Below are positions 20,517 through 33,300 of a DNA stretch of 64,000 bases, one piece after another (position 1 is the stretch's first letter; every line of letters starts with the position of its first letter). The notes under the pieces are model-generated. The model searched no databases, had not been told where the DNA came from, and saw nothing but the letters and a program-made list of their open reading frames with translations. The DNA is taken from NCBI GenBank assembly GCA_014526335.1, contig JACTAT010000010.1, positions 8,224,876 to 8,288,875 of the forward strand, written 5' to 3'. Origin of the DNA: Chrysaora quinquecirrha (Eukaryota; Cnidaria; Scyphozoa; Semaeostomeae; Pelagiidae). Made by a program: the position numbers and the translations under genes.

Positions 20517-23500
20517 GTAAGATACCGTGATATGCTTTATGAAATTCAAATTATCAGCTTTTTAAATCTCCTCTCGTGGATTTCCGAGTGTTTATGTTTA
20601 TCATATCATGTCATTTTATTATTTCTCAGTTAATTCTTTGTAACATACCATTTCATCTCTTGATAAAAAATTTTTTGCAGAGTACATGTCAATTGCAAAA
20701 CATAATTTATACTGCGGTGTTTTAAATTATATCTAACAGAAAAGAAATCAAAAGAATAAAATCCTAACTTTGCTGAAAATTTTTTGTGCGAAGCAAGCAA
20801 GCAAGCAATACTTATTCGATTCAGGAATTTTCTCTTACATCTCTTGCTTGCATCAATCATTCGTCTATGCGTTTATTAAATACTCGTTGGAAAAGTTAAA
20901 AAGTCATGGGATTCAATGCTTACTGCAAACATAAAGTAAATGCTCATTTAGAAAATGAATCCATTGTGCAGTTGTTTCTTCAGATTTTGAAACCTTCTAT
21001 AAAAATATAAAACAGAAAAAAAATAGGAATCAGATAGGGACAGGGTTCAAATTATAGAATCATTGATAATTAGGCCAGACGAGGGAACACGGTAGGCATA
21101 AGTAAGATATACAGAGGAACAAAGTTGAGAATGAAAAAGAATGTGGACTCGGAAATTCTGTCAAACATTTTTAGTCTATTCAGTGTTGAAAAAAAGTTTT
21201 TCCGAATGTTCCGGAGAGGCAAAGTAAATCTTGATTTACAAGATTTATAATTTGCATTATAGGATGCCTGAGTCTAATGTGTTACTTCTAGTTACAAGTT
21301 ATAAGTATAGCTCGGCTTCTTAGCCGCGTATTGTTATTGTAATCAAAACCAAAAGGTAGTTGGGAAATTCTTGAGAAGAAATAAGAACCTATTTTCATTT
21401 CATTCGTTTAATGTCCTTATCAAACTTGTTTTATTATCCAACAGACTCTACGAAAAGATTTTGATCAAGTGATTTTCATAAAACCAGTTTACTCGATGAT
21501 ATTCATGATAAATTTTATTCACATCTACACAATATTTTTTCTTTGATTACGGAATATGATCGTATAAACTCGCACCGCAAGTTGCCTCAAGTTGTGTGAA
21601 GTGGCTTCAATTAATCCGTTTAATTGCCAATCGTATTTTTTGTATCATATTTATTTTGCTTTCGGGTGGTGTGTTCGTCGGCGCCAAAGGTTGTCATTTA
21701 TCTCTTCACCTAGCGGTTACTGCCAACACCTTTTTTGATTTGATCATCATCAAACCGAAGACCGGTTGCTTGTGACATCATGAGAGAACCTCCTCCAAAC
21801 AAAACAGTCTTCGGCGGCGCGACAAAGTTGGACCATTGACTGTCCCGCCGTGCCTTTGAGATTATCGGTCCAAGTGATGGCAGGTCGTCCTCTTTTCCTT
21901 GAGCCAGCAGTTCTTCCTTCGATGATGTGCTTCTCCAGACTGCCCTCTTTCCGCTGCACGTGTCCGAAATATGAAAGTTGGCTTTTTCTGACGCTGTTCA
22001 AGAGACTGGGTCGATTGTTGACTTGTTCGAGAATGCTTACATTAGTTCTGTGTTGGGACCAGTGCACTCCCAACATTCTTCTCCAAGCCCAAAGCTCAAA
22101 TGCCTCTATACGTCCTTTGGATCTGGCCTTTAGCGTCCATGTTTTACATCCATACAGAACAACGGAGAATACCAGCGATCGCATTACCCTCATCTTCGTC
22201 GTTTGTCTGATGTTGTCGTTCTTCCAGATTTTGTGCAGTTTGCCAACAGCGGAGCGACCATACCAAGACGACGATCAATTTCCTTTTCACAGTGTGCGTC
22301 ATGTGTAATCATTGAACCCAGTAGTTAGGCCACAGAAAACACAACCTTCAGATAGGCCACATTTCAGAGGACTGTATAATAAACGCTATTTACAATATTT
22401 ACAACTTGAAAAACATTCTTAAATTCAGACATTATATTTCAATTGACAAGACTAGATTCGTATTTCGATTTCGACAACAAGAATTCAATTTCAGAGCTTA
22501 GAGTTCAATTCGATTCGAGTGTGCCTTTCTCAACAACGTTTTTCCAACAGAGAGGCACTTTCCTTCCGTAGGAAGAAGTACCATCAATTGAAAGGTTCGC
22601 GACATGAGCTGTCAATCAAGCTAAAAGTCATTACAATTTACACAACCAGAATCTACCAATTATTTCTAGTTTGTGACTCGCGGGAAGCGCGAGGAGTATG
22701 GATGGAGAGCATTTCGTGTTTCGTGTCGTCCAATTTGGCATTGTCTCATTGTTCGTGATGATGCATTGCGAAAATAATTGTTTGTCTATTGTATTCTATT
22801 GTAATACAAGAAATCGAGTGTTCTGTTGTCTCTTTCGTAAATTTGGATTGTTCTTTTGTCTCTTCATGAATCTATGCTCGAATGTCGAATCTGAGTCTAT
22901 CGAGTTTATGATTGAGTATCAGTGAGGAATGGCGGACAGCTTTTAGCATTGGTCTTGCTGCCTTGTCTTACTTATTGTTCTTGGTGTTCTAATGATTGCC
23001 TACACATGTAATTGTTGTATAGCTTTAGGTTGGCCTAACAAGTTTCTTATTTGAATTAATTGATTGCGATGAGAATCATTTACAAAGGTGGGCCTAGGTA
23101 CACTACAAGCCGGATTGCGAATCGCTAAAGATGGTGATGTAGACATGCTTTGTCAAACTCACGAAAGATCGGAATGTAAAAAAGTAGCATATATTTTTAT
23201 GTTGATAGAATAAAGGTATATGTGATTTTAAGTTAGAAATAGATTTGTTAGAATACTACGTATGTAAGGTTGGTGCCTTGCCTTATATTTTTCACAATGA
23301 AATAAAGCTATAGGCTAGAATTTTTCAAAAGTTGGTAAAACTGTTTAAAAATCATAGATTCAAAGGTTGCTAGAATGTATAATAGGAGGCCCTCGGAGTA
23401 TTTTTTAAGGTTATTTATCATTCACAACAGTCAAGCTTTCAATATTTAAACAAGAAATCTCTTTTAATATCTTACTCTTTCTTAGCATATTAGTACATTC

Positions 23501-26500
23501 TTTGTTTTGCTTTGCAAAAGAAAAAGTTTAATTACAAAATTACATGTTTTTATAGTTTTGGCAAGGTCTAAAATGAGGAATGAGTGATGAGGGAGCATAG
23601 GAATGATGGGAACCCATACAATGGTTTCAAAAAGTATTTTTCTCAAAACAAATTAACACGAAAAGCAAGAAAACTGCATATGCTTTAAAAATTCAAAACT
23701 TACTACAAAATTAAGCATCTGTTCATTATCAACAGACTAACATCTGTTTTAAAAAATTTTGACAGTATCTAAGAATTTTGCTGAAATGTGAAATATAAAA
23801 GTCTGTAAAAGGGAGTGTTGCAATTTGTGTATTCTTGTTCTTTCTTTCTTTGGTTAAAGAAGAACTAATTTGTTCTTTTTTCACTAAATATACACGTTTT
23901 TTTTATAAGGAACCTTTGGTCTGAGTTGAGGCTGGAGTTCCTTAATTTTTCAACAAAATGAGGCTGAAAGTTCCTTATACTGTTCCTTGTCGTGGGATAT
24001 GTATAAATACTAATTTTTACAGCAAATTCGTAGAAACTATTCTTCATTTCTAACTTTAAGTATAAATGGAGCCTTTTGGGGAAGAACGATGGGAAATATA
24101 TTGTACTTCTGTTCCTTTTTCGCACAAACCGTCTTGTTCTTTAAAAAAGAGTTTCTTAGTTTTTCATCCGAGCCTCGGCAGTTCCTTAAAGTTCCTTAAT
24201 TTTTTGGGAATTTTCAGCCTCGAGTTCCTTATAAAGGTGTTCCTTATAAAAAAAACGTGTATGTAAAATTCATTTCTATCCCGCGAGTCACCTGAAAGTC
24301 TCTTTCATTTAATTGTGGCTTGTCTAAGTCGGACTTTTGAGCATTTTTGGTTAGACAGCTTAGGATTGCTTGTAACATCACAATCATGCGCAATCCCTGC
24401 AGGCCTTACGTATCGAACCAAAACAACATCGTTTTGGGTTCAATTTGTTCGAAGGCATAGAGAATCGTGGCAGCATTATCTTTCCTCGGAGTATTGACTA
24501 GCGGGAAATTCCTCAACAGGGAACATCTCACGTTTTAATGTGACCTAGCTGTCTAGCTGAAAGGGGTTAGCAAATGCACTTTCCTTATCTATCTTTTCCA
24601 TTGCGACTTTGATAAAGATGAACTGAACAGAACTCAATCCGAATTATAAGTCCTTTATGTGACTCCGTTTATGTGACTCGTCTTGTCGGAGGGTAATTCT
24701 CTTACAGTGAACTTAGCATTTGTAATGTTACCTATGTGCAGGGGGTTGGTTTATGCACTCTCCTTATCACTTTTATTGCGATTTTTATGATGATTTGAGC
24801 AGAATTCCATGCCACTTATATCGATTCTTATGTGATATTATTTTACGCCTGGCGGTCCGCGCAATGATAGAAGCAGTAAAAATAACGATCCATCGTTATT
24901 TTGTGTTTAAGAATCTACGATAGTCCATCATTGAGTTATGGGAACTACGAGTCTACTCTGGTCTTTTCAGCTTGGAACCACCCTCGATCCTGAGGGTGAA
25001 CTTGATTCCCCGACTTCGGGATATTTTCTCGACTTCGAGATTTTTTATTACTTTCTTTTTGTGTCTGTTTGTTTCTTGTTGTTGTTGTTCTCTTTTTTAT
25101 TTCCCCGACTTCGGGGTTTTTCGTTTGTTATTTGTTTTTGTTTTTGTTTCTTTGTTTTTTCATCAGCGATTGCCAGTAGAGGAGAAACGCTGCTACGAGC
25201 CCACAAAGGATGCCGACATGTCAATCAAAACCGGTTGATCTGTCAAGCAAAATTCTGTAGTCTATGAATCACGTGACTTGCCAATCAAGTCTCAGTAATC
25301 TGTAGATCATGTGACACATCTCGTTTTATCAATAGATCATAGCAGAACTATTTATTCCGTTCCAAATCTATTTTGTCCAAGATTGTAGATGCTCGCACTA
25401 TGGCCTGTCATTGGCAAGAAGGAAACTCTAGCCTTGCGCCTACATGGATTCCTTAACCACCCTGCCTTTTCGATTCGGTTTGGAAGATTCGACCACCTAA
25501 AACTCGCCTGAATCTGCTGCTAATTCTACACAAGCCAACTTGCCATTTTCAATCGAAATGCTGCGTGGCATCATCTGAATACAAACCGTACTCAGTCACA
25601 ACAGCCTACTTTTACAACTCCAGCCCCCTCTCTTCAGCTTTTCTTATCGTCTCAACTTCAACTGAGCCTGAACCTCGACAACAAGCACCACCTCGCACCA
25701 CCCAAATTCATCAACTACACTGCTTGCCGCCAACATCTAACCAAAGCGTCAGCGAGCCCTCTCACAGTCAACCGGGTAACATTAATTATTTATCATCATT
25801 AATGCAAATAATTCAGTGTAGTCTCCCTCTGATATCTGCAAAAATAACGATAGTGTTGCAAAATAAAGATTATGTTGATTTAAATTTCTTGTTACCTACG
25901 TCTCTGTTTGACTATGCATCTAGTTCTGGTTATGAAATTCAAACTCAGCCCCCGGCTCACTGAAATGCGCAATCAACCTAAGAAAATCTCAAATTTCAAC
26001 TCTTGTCTGGAATAATTTTATAAGGGCATTGTTCATCTCCATCCACAGCTTGCCGGTGAAATGCTTGTCTATCAAGACTCAATTTGCACATTCAAGCGTT
26101 CCTACCCTCCTCAATCGTGGTAACGCTATGACACTCCATTTCGAATGAACACTGCGCTCAATAAATTACTCTCCTGGGCCCAATTTGATCATTACGCTTT
26201 CAACAAATTTGTTCCAGCCAACATTTACAACCAATTTGCTATCCTTGCTCCAAACCTGGCCACTTTGCACTCTGCCTGCCCCAATCAAGGGGGTTAACAT
26301 AATTTTCGTCCCTGGTGCCGATTTCATGAATACTGCAAATACTGCAGATACTGCAGATACAACAATAACGACCGCTTCTATTTTCCCAATTGTAAAAACC
26401 CTCATCTCTGCAACATCTGTGATGGCAACCACCCTGGATCCACTTGCTCTCGTACTTCAAAAAGAGTTCAACCCCTTGCCAGCAGAAATAAGAACACCCG

Positions 26501-27294
26501 TTAAGATTATTCAACTACAAACAGAACTTAACAACGGTCTAGTCTAAAACACCACACCAATGGGAACATCGATGAACACCAATAAGCACCGATGGAACAC
26601 TGATGAACACCAATGAATGCCGATGAGTAGAAATCTGGCGCTTCAAAATGAAAAACTCAAAATTTCCATTCCATTTCCTTTCCAGTTTCCATTCCTTTTC
26701 AATATTAAAAATGCTTTTTGAGGAATTTTAATTGATTTGTTATGCCTTCCTTATCTTTTTTAATGAAAATCATTCCTTAGTTCAAAGCATCGACGGAGTT
26801 TCCCTTGCTTTCCCTTCATTTCCTTATTTTGGTCCATAAGTTGTGGTAGACGGTATAGATTTTATTGCTAATTTGTTGACACAGCTTGCTAACACGTTGT
26901 TCAAAAGTAAGTGTATCATCAATAATGACACCAATTATTTTTTCGTCACTCCTATTTTTAATGGTCATATAGTATACGAATAGAGGTTTGTTCACCTTTG
27001 TATCACCTAAAGTCATCAGATGACACTCATCGAGTCTCGTTGAGTTTCACGTAATTTTTATAAAAACCATTCGCTAGCTCTGACCGTGTAAGTTTCTAAC
27101 TTGACAATTCGATCATGCATATCATCAATAAAGGTACCCATTAGCCATGTTTGAAGAATGAGATTTCGCCTATTAGTTGGAGTTTGCATAATATTGTCCC
27201 GCTCCGCCTGGATGGCGTTTGAGTGAGAATGAAGTTGCTAAATAAAAGCCATTATGCAAAAGAATGTGATGACATAGTGAATATTTGGATGGCA

Positions 27295-27341
<47 letters not shown>

Positions 27342-30300
27342 AATGCTGATGATGATGATGGTGGTGATGATGATGGTGGTGGTGATGATGATGATGATGA
27401 TATACACTGCATCGCAGATAAGGCTTTGTTCAACAGGGAAGAACATTTCTTGGTACAACACGGTGGGAGCTATACATGAACATTCGTTTATGAGGCTAAG
27501 TACGGGGCGCAAAACAATGGAGAACTCATCCATTCTATGCACGATTGCTTTTATTGTGTACACAGAGAATGTTATTGCCTACACAGAGAATAGAAATCCC
27601 TATCTTTTGTTACAACATTCCATATTCTTAGGTATCTTGGTCTTTTTCTCCCGGTTTTGCCGAAAACCCCTATATCATGTTTTCATCCCTGAAATATAAA
27701 AACAAATGTTGTATTATCATCATAGTTACATATATCAATTTCCCGAATGTTTAGAAAGTCATTTATGAATATGTTGAAGAAGAGTGAGCAAAGAAAAGAC
27801 CTGTTGAACATCTAGATTAGCTGTTTCCATGAGCTAAAGGACCCATTAATCTTAACTGTGTGTTGTCCTATTGTTGAACATTCATTTAAAAGTGTTAATG
27901 CACAATTGTAAACCGAAGGCCTATCCCTACCAAACTAGAAATTTTGGATCCGATTTACTTTAGATCCAATTCTCTCTCTTTCGTGTAAACGTAGCCTGAT
28001 ATGCGCAAGATTAAATTAATTTATGAGCTATTAATCCACGTCGTCGTTTTGAGAGAAGAAAATTAGTTTCCGCATTATTTGCAAACAGTGACAAAAGAGA
28101 AGTTATTCACCCTAACCCGAGGAGTGGTAGTAGGCAGAAAATAAAGTGAAAGTTATAACAAAATTGTGTTTTCTTTAATGGTACCCCTTTAAGCTATTTT
28201 TTAATGGACGGGCTAGCCCCGGGCATTGTTTGTTTACTAAACTGAAAAGAGATGCACTTTGGTTCAAAGTCCGTCGTTCAAGTAAATATGATTGGCATTG
28301 TATGATTGCTTCCCATCTAAATTGATTCATGTCGGCATATTTGGTGATTTCTTCTATAACCCTTTTGTCTGCGCTTCAAAGTAAATAAAGGATAAGAGCT
28401 GTGTTTGATTCTTTCGCAAGAGCCCAGTATTGCTTTTCAAGGGGCATATGGTGATGTTTTTCAAAAGGATCATAATATATGCCTTTTTCAATGCAGGAGA
28501 GGACCAGATTTTAAGACAGCAGATCATTATACAAGGAAAGGATGAAATTTCAGGAAGAGATATTGAGATCTTGCAAGTGGAGAATCACCTGATTGAAGCT
28601 GAACAAATAATGGTTGGTTATGATCGACGCTATATCTGTGCTAATTATGTCCTCTGATCTATGATTTTTTATTAAATGTCAGGCAGCAATGTTGAAGGTG
28701 GAAACCGCTGGTTGTCAGCAATTTGCTTGCAGCTGTGCCGTTGCAAAACTGTTGATTGCCGTTTTATCTGCCAAGACCCCACTTCATGCTAACATTCCTC
28801 TTGTTATTCAGCGCACAGTAACTTCGGCTTAAAGATCTCTTCAGGTGGTCTCAGCAGTCACCAAAAGAAGGCGAAGCACTTAGCATCGTTTTCTCTTCCT
28901 TCAAAAGTATTGAGCATCTGTTACAAAAGAGTTTATGCGAAGAGGAAGTTCTTCGTCTATAACATCGACGTACGGCCCCGATCTTATCCCATGTGATTTC
29001 TTAATGCTCCCTTTGTAGAAGTCCAAACTGCGTAGGGAGAAATTTTACAACCATGATCTTGCAATTCAGGCATGTTTTGCAGCATGTAGATGTAACGATA
29101 GCGTATGAGCGTCGTATCTTTCCTAGTCTGTATCATGATATGGTACGTCAATGCTGTCAATAGTAATTAGTATCCTGTCGATCTTTGTAGATATAAATAA
29201 ATTGGTATTTCCGTGTAAGGGGGATTTCGTCCATGCTAAGATAGATGCTAGTCAGAAGACTTTAGTGCTTCTCTCCTGTTTGCTCTCCTTCATAGCAAAA
29301 AACACCGATCGCTACATGGAGAGTATACTTTCATCAGAATAGTCTGCCATTGTTCAAATATGGTTTCATTTGATGCAAAGTGTATAGAGAATGCCGCAGA
29401 ATACTTTGAAGATGTCTGGAACAGCAGCTTTACTTTTTTATTCTTTTTTGTCTTTGGTTACTTCTTATTTTATGAATGGATCTTTCTTTGTGGTTGGGTT
29501 TTTTTCTTCATCTTTTTTAGGGAGTATAAACAGTTGCAGTATTAATATTACGTGGGGTTGCAATCATAGCTAATTTTTATGCTACTTTTTCACAACAGTC
29601 TAATGCACTCTTCGATGCCAAGAGAAAGATTGTTACCTCAAGACAAGCCGACGATGGTAAGTTTAGTTTGTTTTATCCGACAAAATGAAATCAGCCGTCA
29701 GCTAAAATTTCTAGAGGAATTAGCATTTTGCGATATTCAAAAGGTATGCAAGAAACCCCACCACAACAAGCATAACCCACCACATCCAGCATATTAACCC
29801 ACCTCTGTAGTGCTTATCCACCACAATACGCAAAAACACCACCACAACAAGCATAATAACCCACCAGATCAAGCATAATAACCCACCGCAGTAGTGCTTA
29901 TCCACTACAGTACGCAAAAGCCCCACCACAACAAGCATAATAACCCACCACATCAAGCATAATAACCCACCACAGTAGAGCTTATCCACCTTAGTACGCA
30001 AAAAACCCCACCACAGTATGCAAAATACACCACCACAGTAGTGCGTATCCACTACAGTAGTGCGTATAGATTCTGTTATAACCAGCGTTTTAACTATAGT
30101 TGCGTGAGTAAAAACCACAAATGATAAACAAAGGAAATATTGTTAAACTTTCACTTACGACCTGAGCTTGAGGCAGCGAGGCAGCGACTGAGGTTGACAC
30201 AAATGAAACACGACTTTTCTCGGCAGACAACTCTTCTTTAAACTTGATAACGGCTAATTTTCACGGCGAACATACGACTGAGTAAACGGCTAAATAACGG

Positions 30301-33300
30301 CTGAATAACGACTAAATATAACGGCTGAATGACTACTAAATATAACGGCTGAATAACGGCTTAATATTAACGGCTTTCACGTCTCTGAATACTTCTTTAC
30401 ATCTTTCTTGCGTCTCTAAAAATCTAAATGTAAAAGTCCAGAACCCCCCTTTTATACCCTAAGTACAACAAAATTAACATAACACAAATAAGGTAAGAAT
30501 ACGTCCAGAAATTGTATCTAATTGTCTACAATGTCCAACCAGCTTCTGTTTCATCATCTATTGCACCATAAACTATGATTGCACCACAAGTGTGCAAAGT
30601 TGCACCACGAATACGAATACTGTGAGTCTAGACATAAGTCTGAGCGCCTTCGCAATACAACATGGCTCCCCCCCTTAGAGAGCAAGCCTCCTGGCTTGGT
30701 ATAAGAAGAGATGTTATTTTGAAACAATAGTTTGCGGCGTAAATATATCGTCTGGACGAGTAATTGTTGGTTCTTCATCCGATGCGTTGTTTGGTTCTTG
30801 TTCATTATATCATTTTCATTGGCAGCTGCTTGCGACTCAGGATCCGACGAAACGAGGCTATCAGCTGGTAAGTCAATATCACGAAGATCTTGCTGCTGTA
30901 AGTCATTTGCTGACGCTGACGGTGGCTCGATCGGTCGATCTGCAGGATCACAGTAAGGTTTTAGACGATTTGCATGTACGGGTACTGAAACCGGACGATT
31001 GTCAAGAGTTCGAAGCTTGAAGTGAACTGGCGAAAGTTTTGCGACTATTCGATAAGGACCATGATAATTATGCAGTAATTTGCGAGATAAGCCCATGCGT
31101 TTTTTCGGAGTATAAACCCCAACACGAGAACCGATGTCGTAACTGACTGGAGTGGCATAGATTGATTACCTGAGTCGTAGTTATCACTATTGAAATACAT
31201 GCTAGGACGCTCAAACTACGACTCATAATAGAACGGTTATCTTTCTGGACTTACGTTTTCTGCCTCTTTCTCATATTGCCATGGTTACAGTGATGTCAAT
31301 GGTAAGTGGTTGTAATGGCCTAAGTCTACCGGGTCTAATACGCCGTGAAAAACAATGTTTCTATGTCTGAAAACCTAACTTACAATTAATTTTGCAGAAA
31401 GCTCTTACCAACCCAGCTTTTTCGATATTTGTTCAAAACATGTTGGGTGATTTAGTACTAAATCGGCAGCCGAATAGGCAAGTTTGTTTTGTTGTGAGGA
31501 TGCAATGAAGCAGCCTCGCTTCAATGCGCGCCAACTTTTTGGCGCGGGCCAGTCCAAAAAAAATGCCGTAATCTTATGAGTCCCAGTTTGAGCGACCACG
31601 GTTTGGTATTGGTCTCGGTCTTATGAGCGATAACTGGGACTCAAGTAATAAGTCTAGGAGTGGCATTGCGATCATAATAACGTTTCATACTCTGCTGAGC
31701 GAGCTGAGTATTCGACGTGACGATAGCTTTGGCTTCCTCAAGATCTGAGCGCGAAGATTGGTCCGAGAATATCCATAACGACTCTGTCGAATGCTCCTTC
31801 AACGGGGATAGGCAAAAGCGGCGCTTTGCGTTGTCCGCGCGGTATTTTCTTCATTGAACAATCGACGCACGATTTGCACCAATGCTCAATGTCTTTAAAC
31901 ATATTTGGCCAATAATAACGCAAACGAACTTTGTCATAAGTTTTGGTGATGCCGAGATGACCTGCAGTTGGATCGTCATTTTCATTTTTTTTCATTTAAT
32001 ATATTTGCTACTGGGAGGGTATCACATTCAACACAAAGGTGCTGATTTACAAGTGGCCCTCCCTTAAAACGATACAAAATAAACTAAATTAAAAACTTAC
32101 TTACAATTTTAATAATAATACTTCTAATTTTAATTAATTATGAACTAAAAGATTTTTTCAACGTCTTTTTGAAAAGACTGAGAGAAGATGCCTGCTTTGA
32201 CTCGGCTGAGAGGCTATTCCAGATCTTGGCTCCTCTGTAAGAAAAGGATTTCTGGCCACCCGTTGTTTTTTTCAGAGGTAGCCGTAGATCACTCTCTGTA
32301 TTTCGAAGGGTATAAGAGGAGTGCTCACAATTCTTCATAAAAAGACCACTCAGGTATTCCGGAGCCAAACCATTCAGGGACTTGAAGACCATCGTTAGTG
32401 ACTCATTTTCAATTAGGTCCTGGATAGTCTTCCAACCCAGACGCTCAATAATTGGTTTGCTTGGGGCATCAAAGCTGCTTTTTGTCATGATTCTAGCAGC
32501 GCGGTTTTGCAGTTTTTGTAAATCGTTGATTTCAGTTGAACCTGCACAGCCCCAAACAGAGCAGCAATACCGAAAATGGGGCTCCACAATGCCTGTGTAG
32601 ATAGTTTTTAATGTATCTTTTGGTAAGAAAGATTTTCCATGCTTGTTACCTTGTAGCCAGGTGTCAAGTCGCCCAAGATCATTGTTAATAACCTCATTCA
32701 ACCGAGTCATATCATAGCCCTGGTAGCATAGACTGGTGTCATCTGCATACATGGACACAGTAGAATCGTGAATAGCCAATGGGCGATCATTGATGTATAT
32801 CAAGAAAAGCAAGGGACCAAGGCACGAGCCTTGTGGTACTCCGATTTCTATATCTCCAATATCAAAGGCTACTCCGTTGACCCTACAAAATTGTTTACGG
32901 TTATTGAGGTAGGATTTAAACCAAGAAAATTCTCGGTTTTCAAGACCGTAGTGAGCAAGTTTATCAATAAGAATGACATGATACACTGTATCAAATGCCT
33001 TTTTTAAGTCAACATATACCAACCCCACAAGCTTACCAAGGTCTAAACCGTTATACCAATCATATGTATTTTTGAGTAGGCAGGTTACAGTAGATCTAAG
33101 GCGCAAGAAGCCTGACTGATTATTGGAGAACAGTCCATTCGTCTCCATATACTGAGAAAGTTGGTCACTAACTAGTTTCTCGAACAGCCTTGAGATTACT
33201 GTTAAAACTGATATTGGTCTGTATTAGGTTTATCAGTTTTTTCATCATTTTTGAAAATTGGAGTCACTCTAGCCATTTTCCAATCATCAGGAAAAATACT

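Noticed and set aside
25005..25120. Bacterial-style terminators (ccccgacttcgggg followed by T-runs).
   Set aside because: The context is clearly eukaryotic, and the hairpins lie in an intron near a DIRS relic.
27252..27563. Poly-Met, poly-Ile, poly-Ser and poly-Asp frames.
   Set aside because: All are translations of one trinucleotide microsatellite.
29599..29656. The peptide ALFDAKRK recalled the NTVFDAKR block of HSP70.
   Set aside because: Only FDAKR matches, and the 58-bp piece fits MED4 in length, phase and order between two other MED4 exons.
29720..30118. 132-residue minus-strand frame.
   Set aside because: Translation of the 81-84 bp minisatellite; no gene-like features.
30732..31020. 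Plus-strand frames over the Gypsy integrase C-terminus.
   Set aside because: Shadows of the minus-strand integrase, which has clear motifs.
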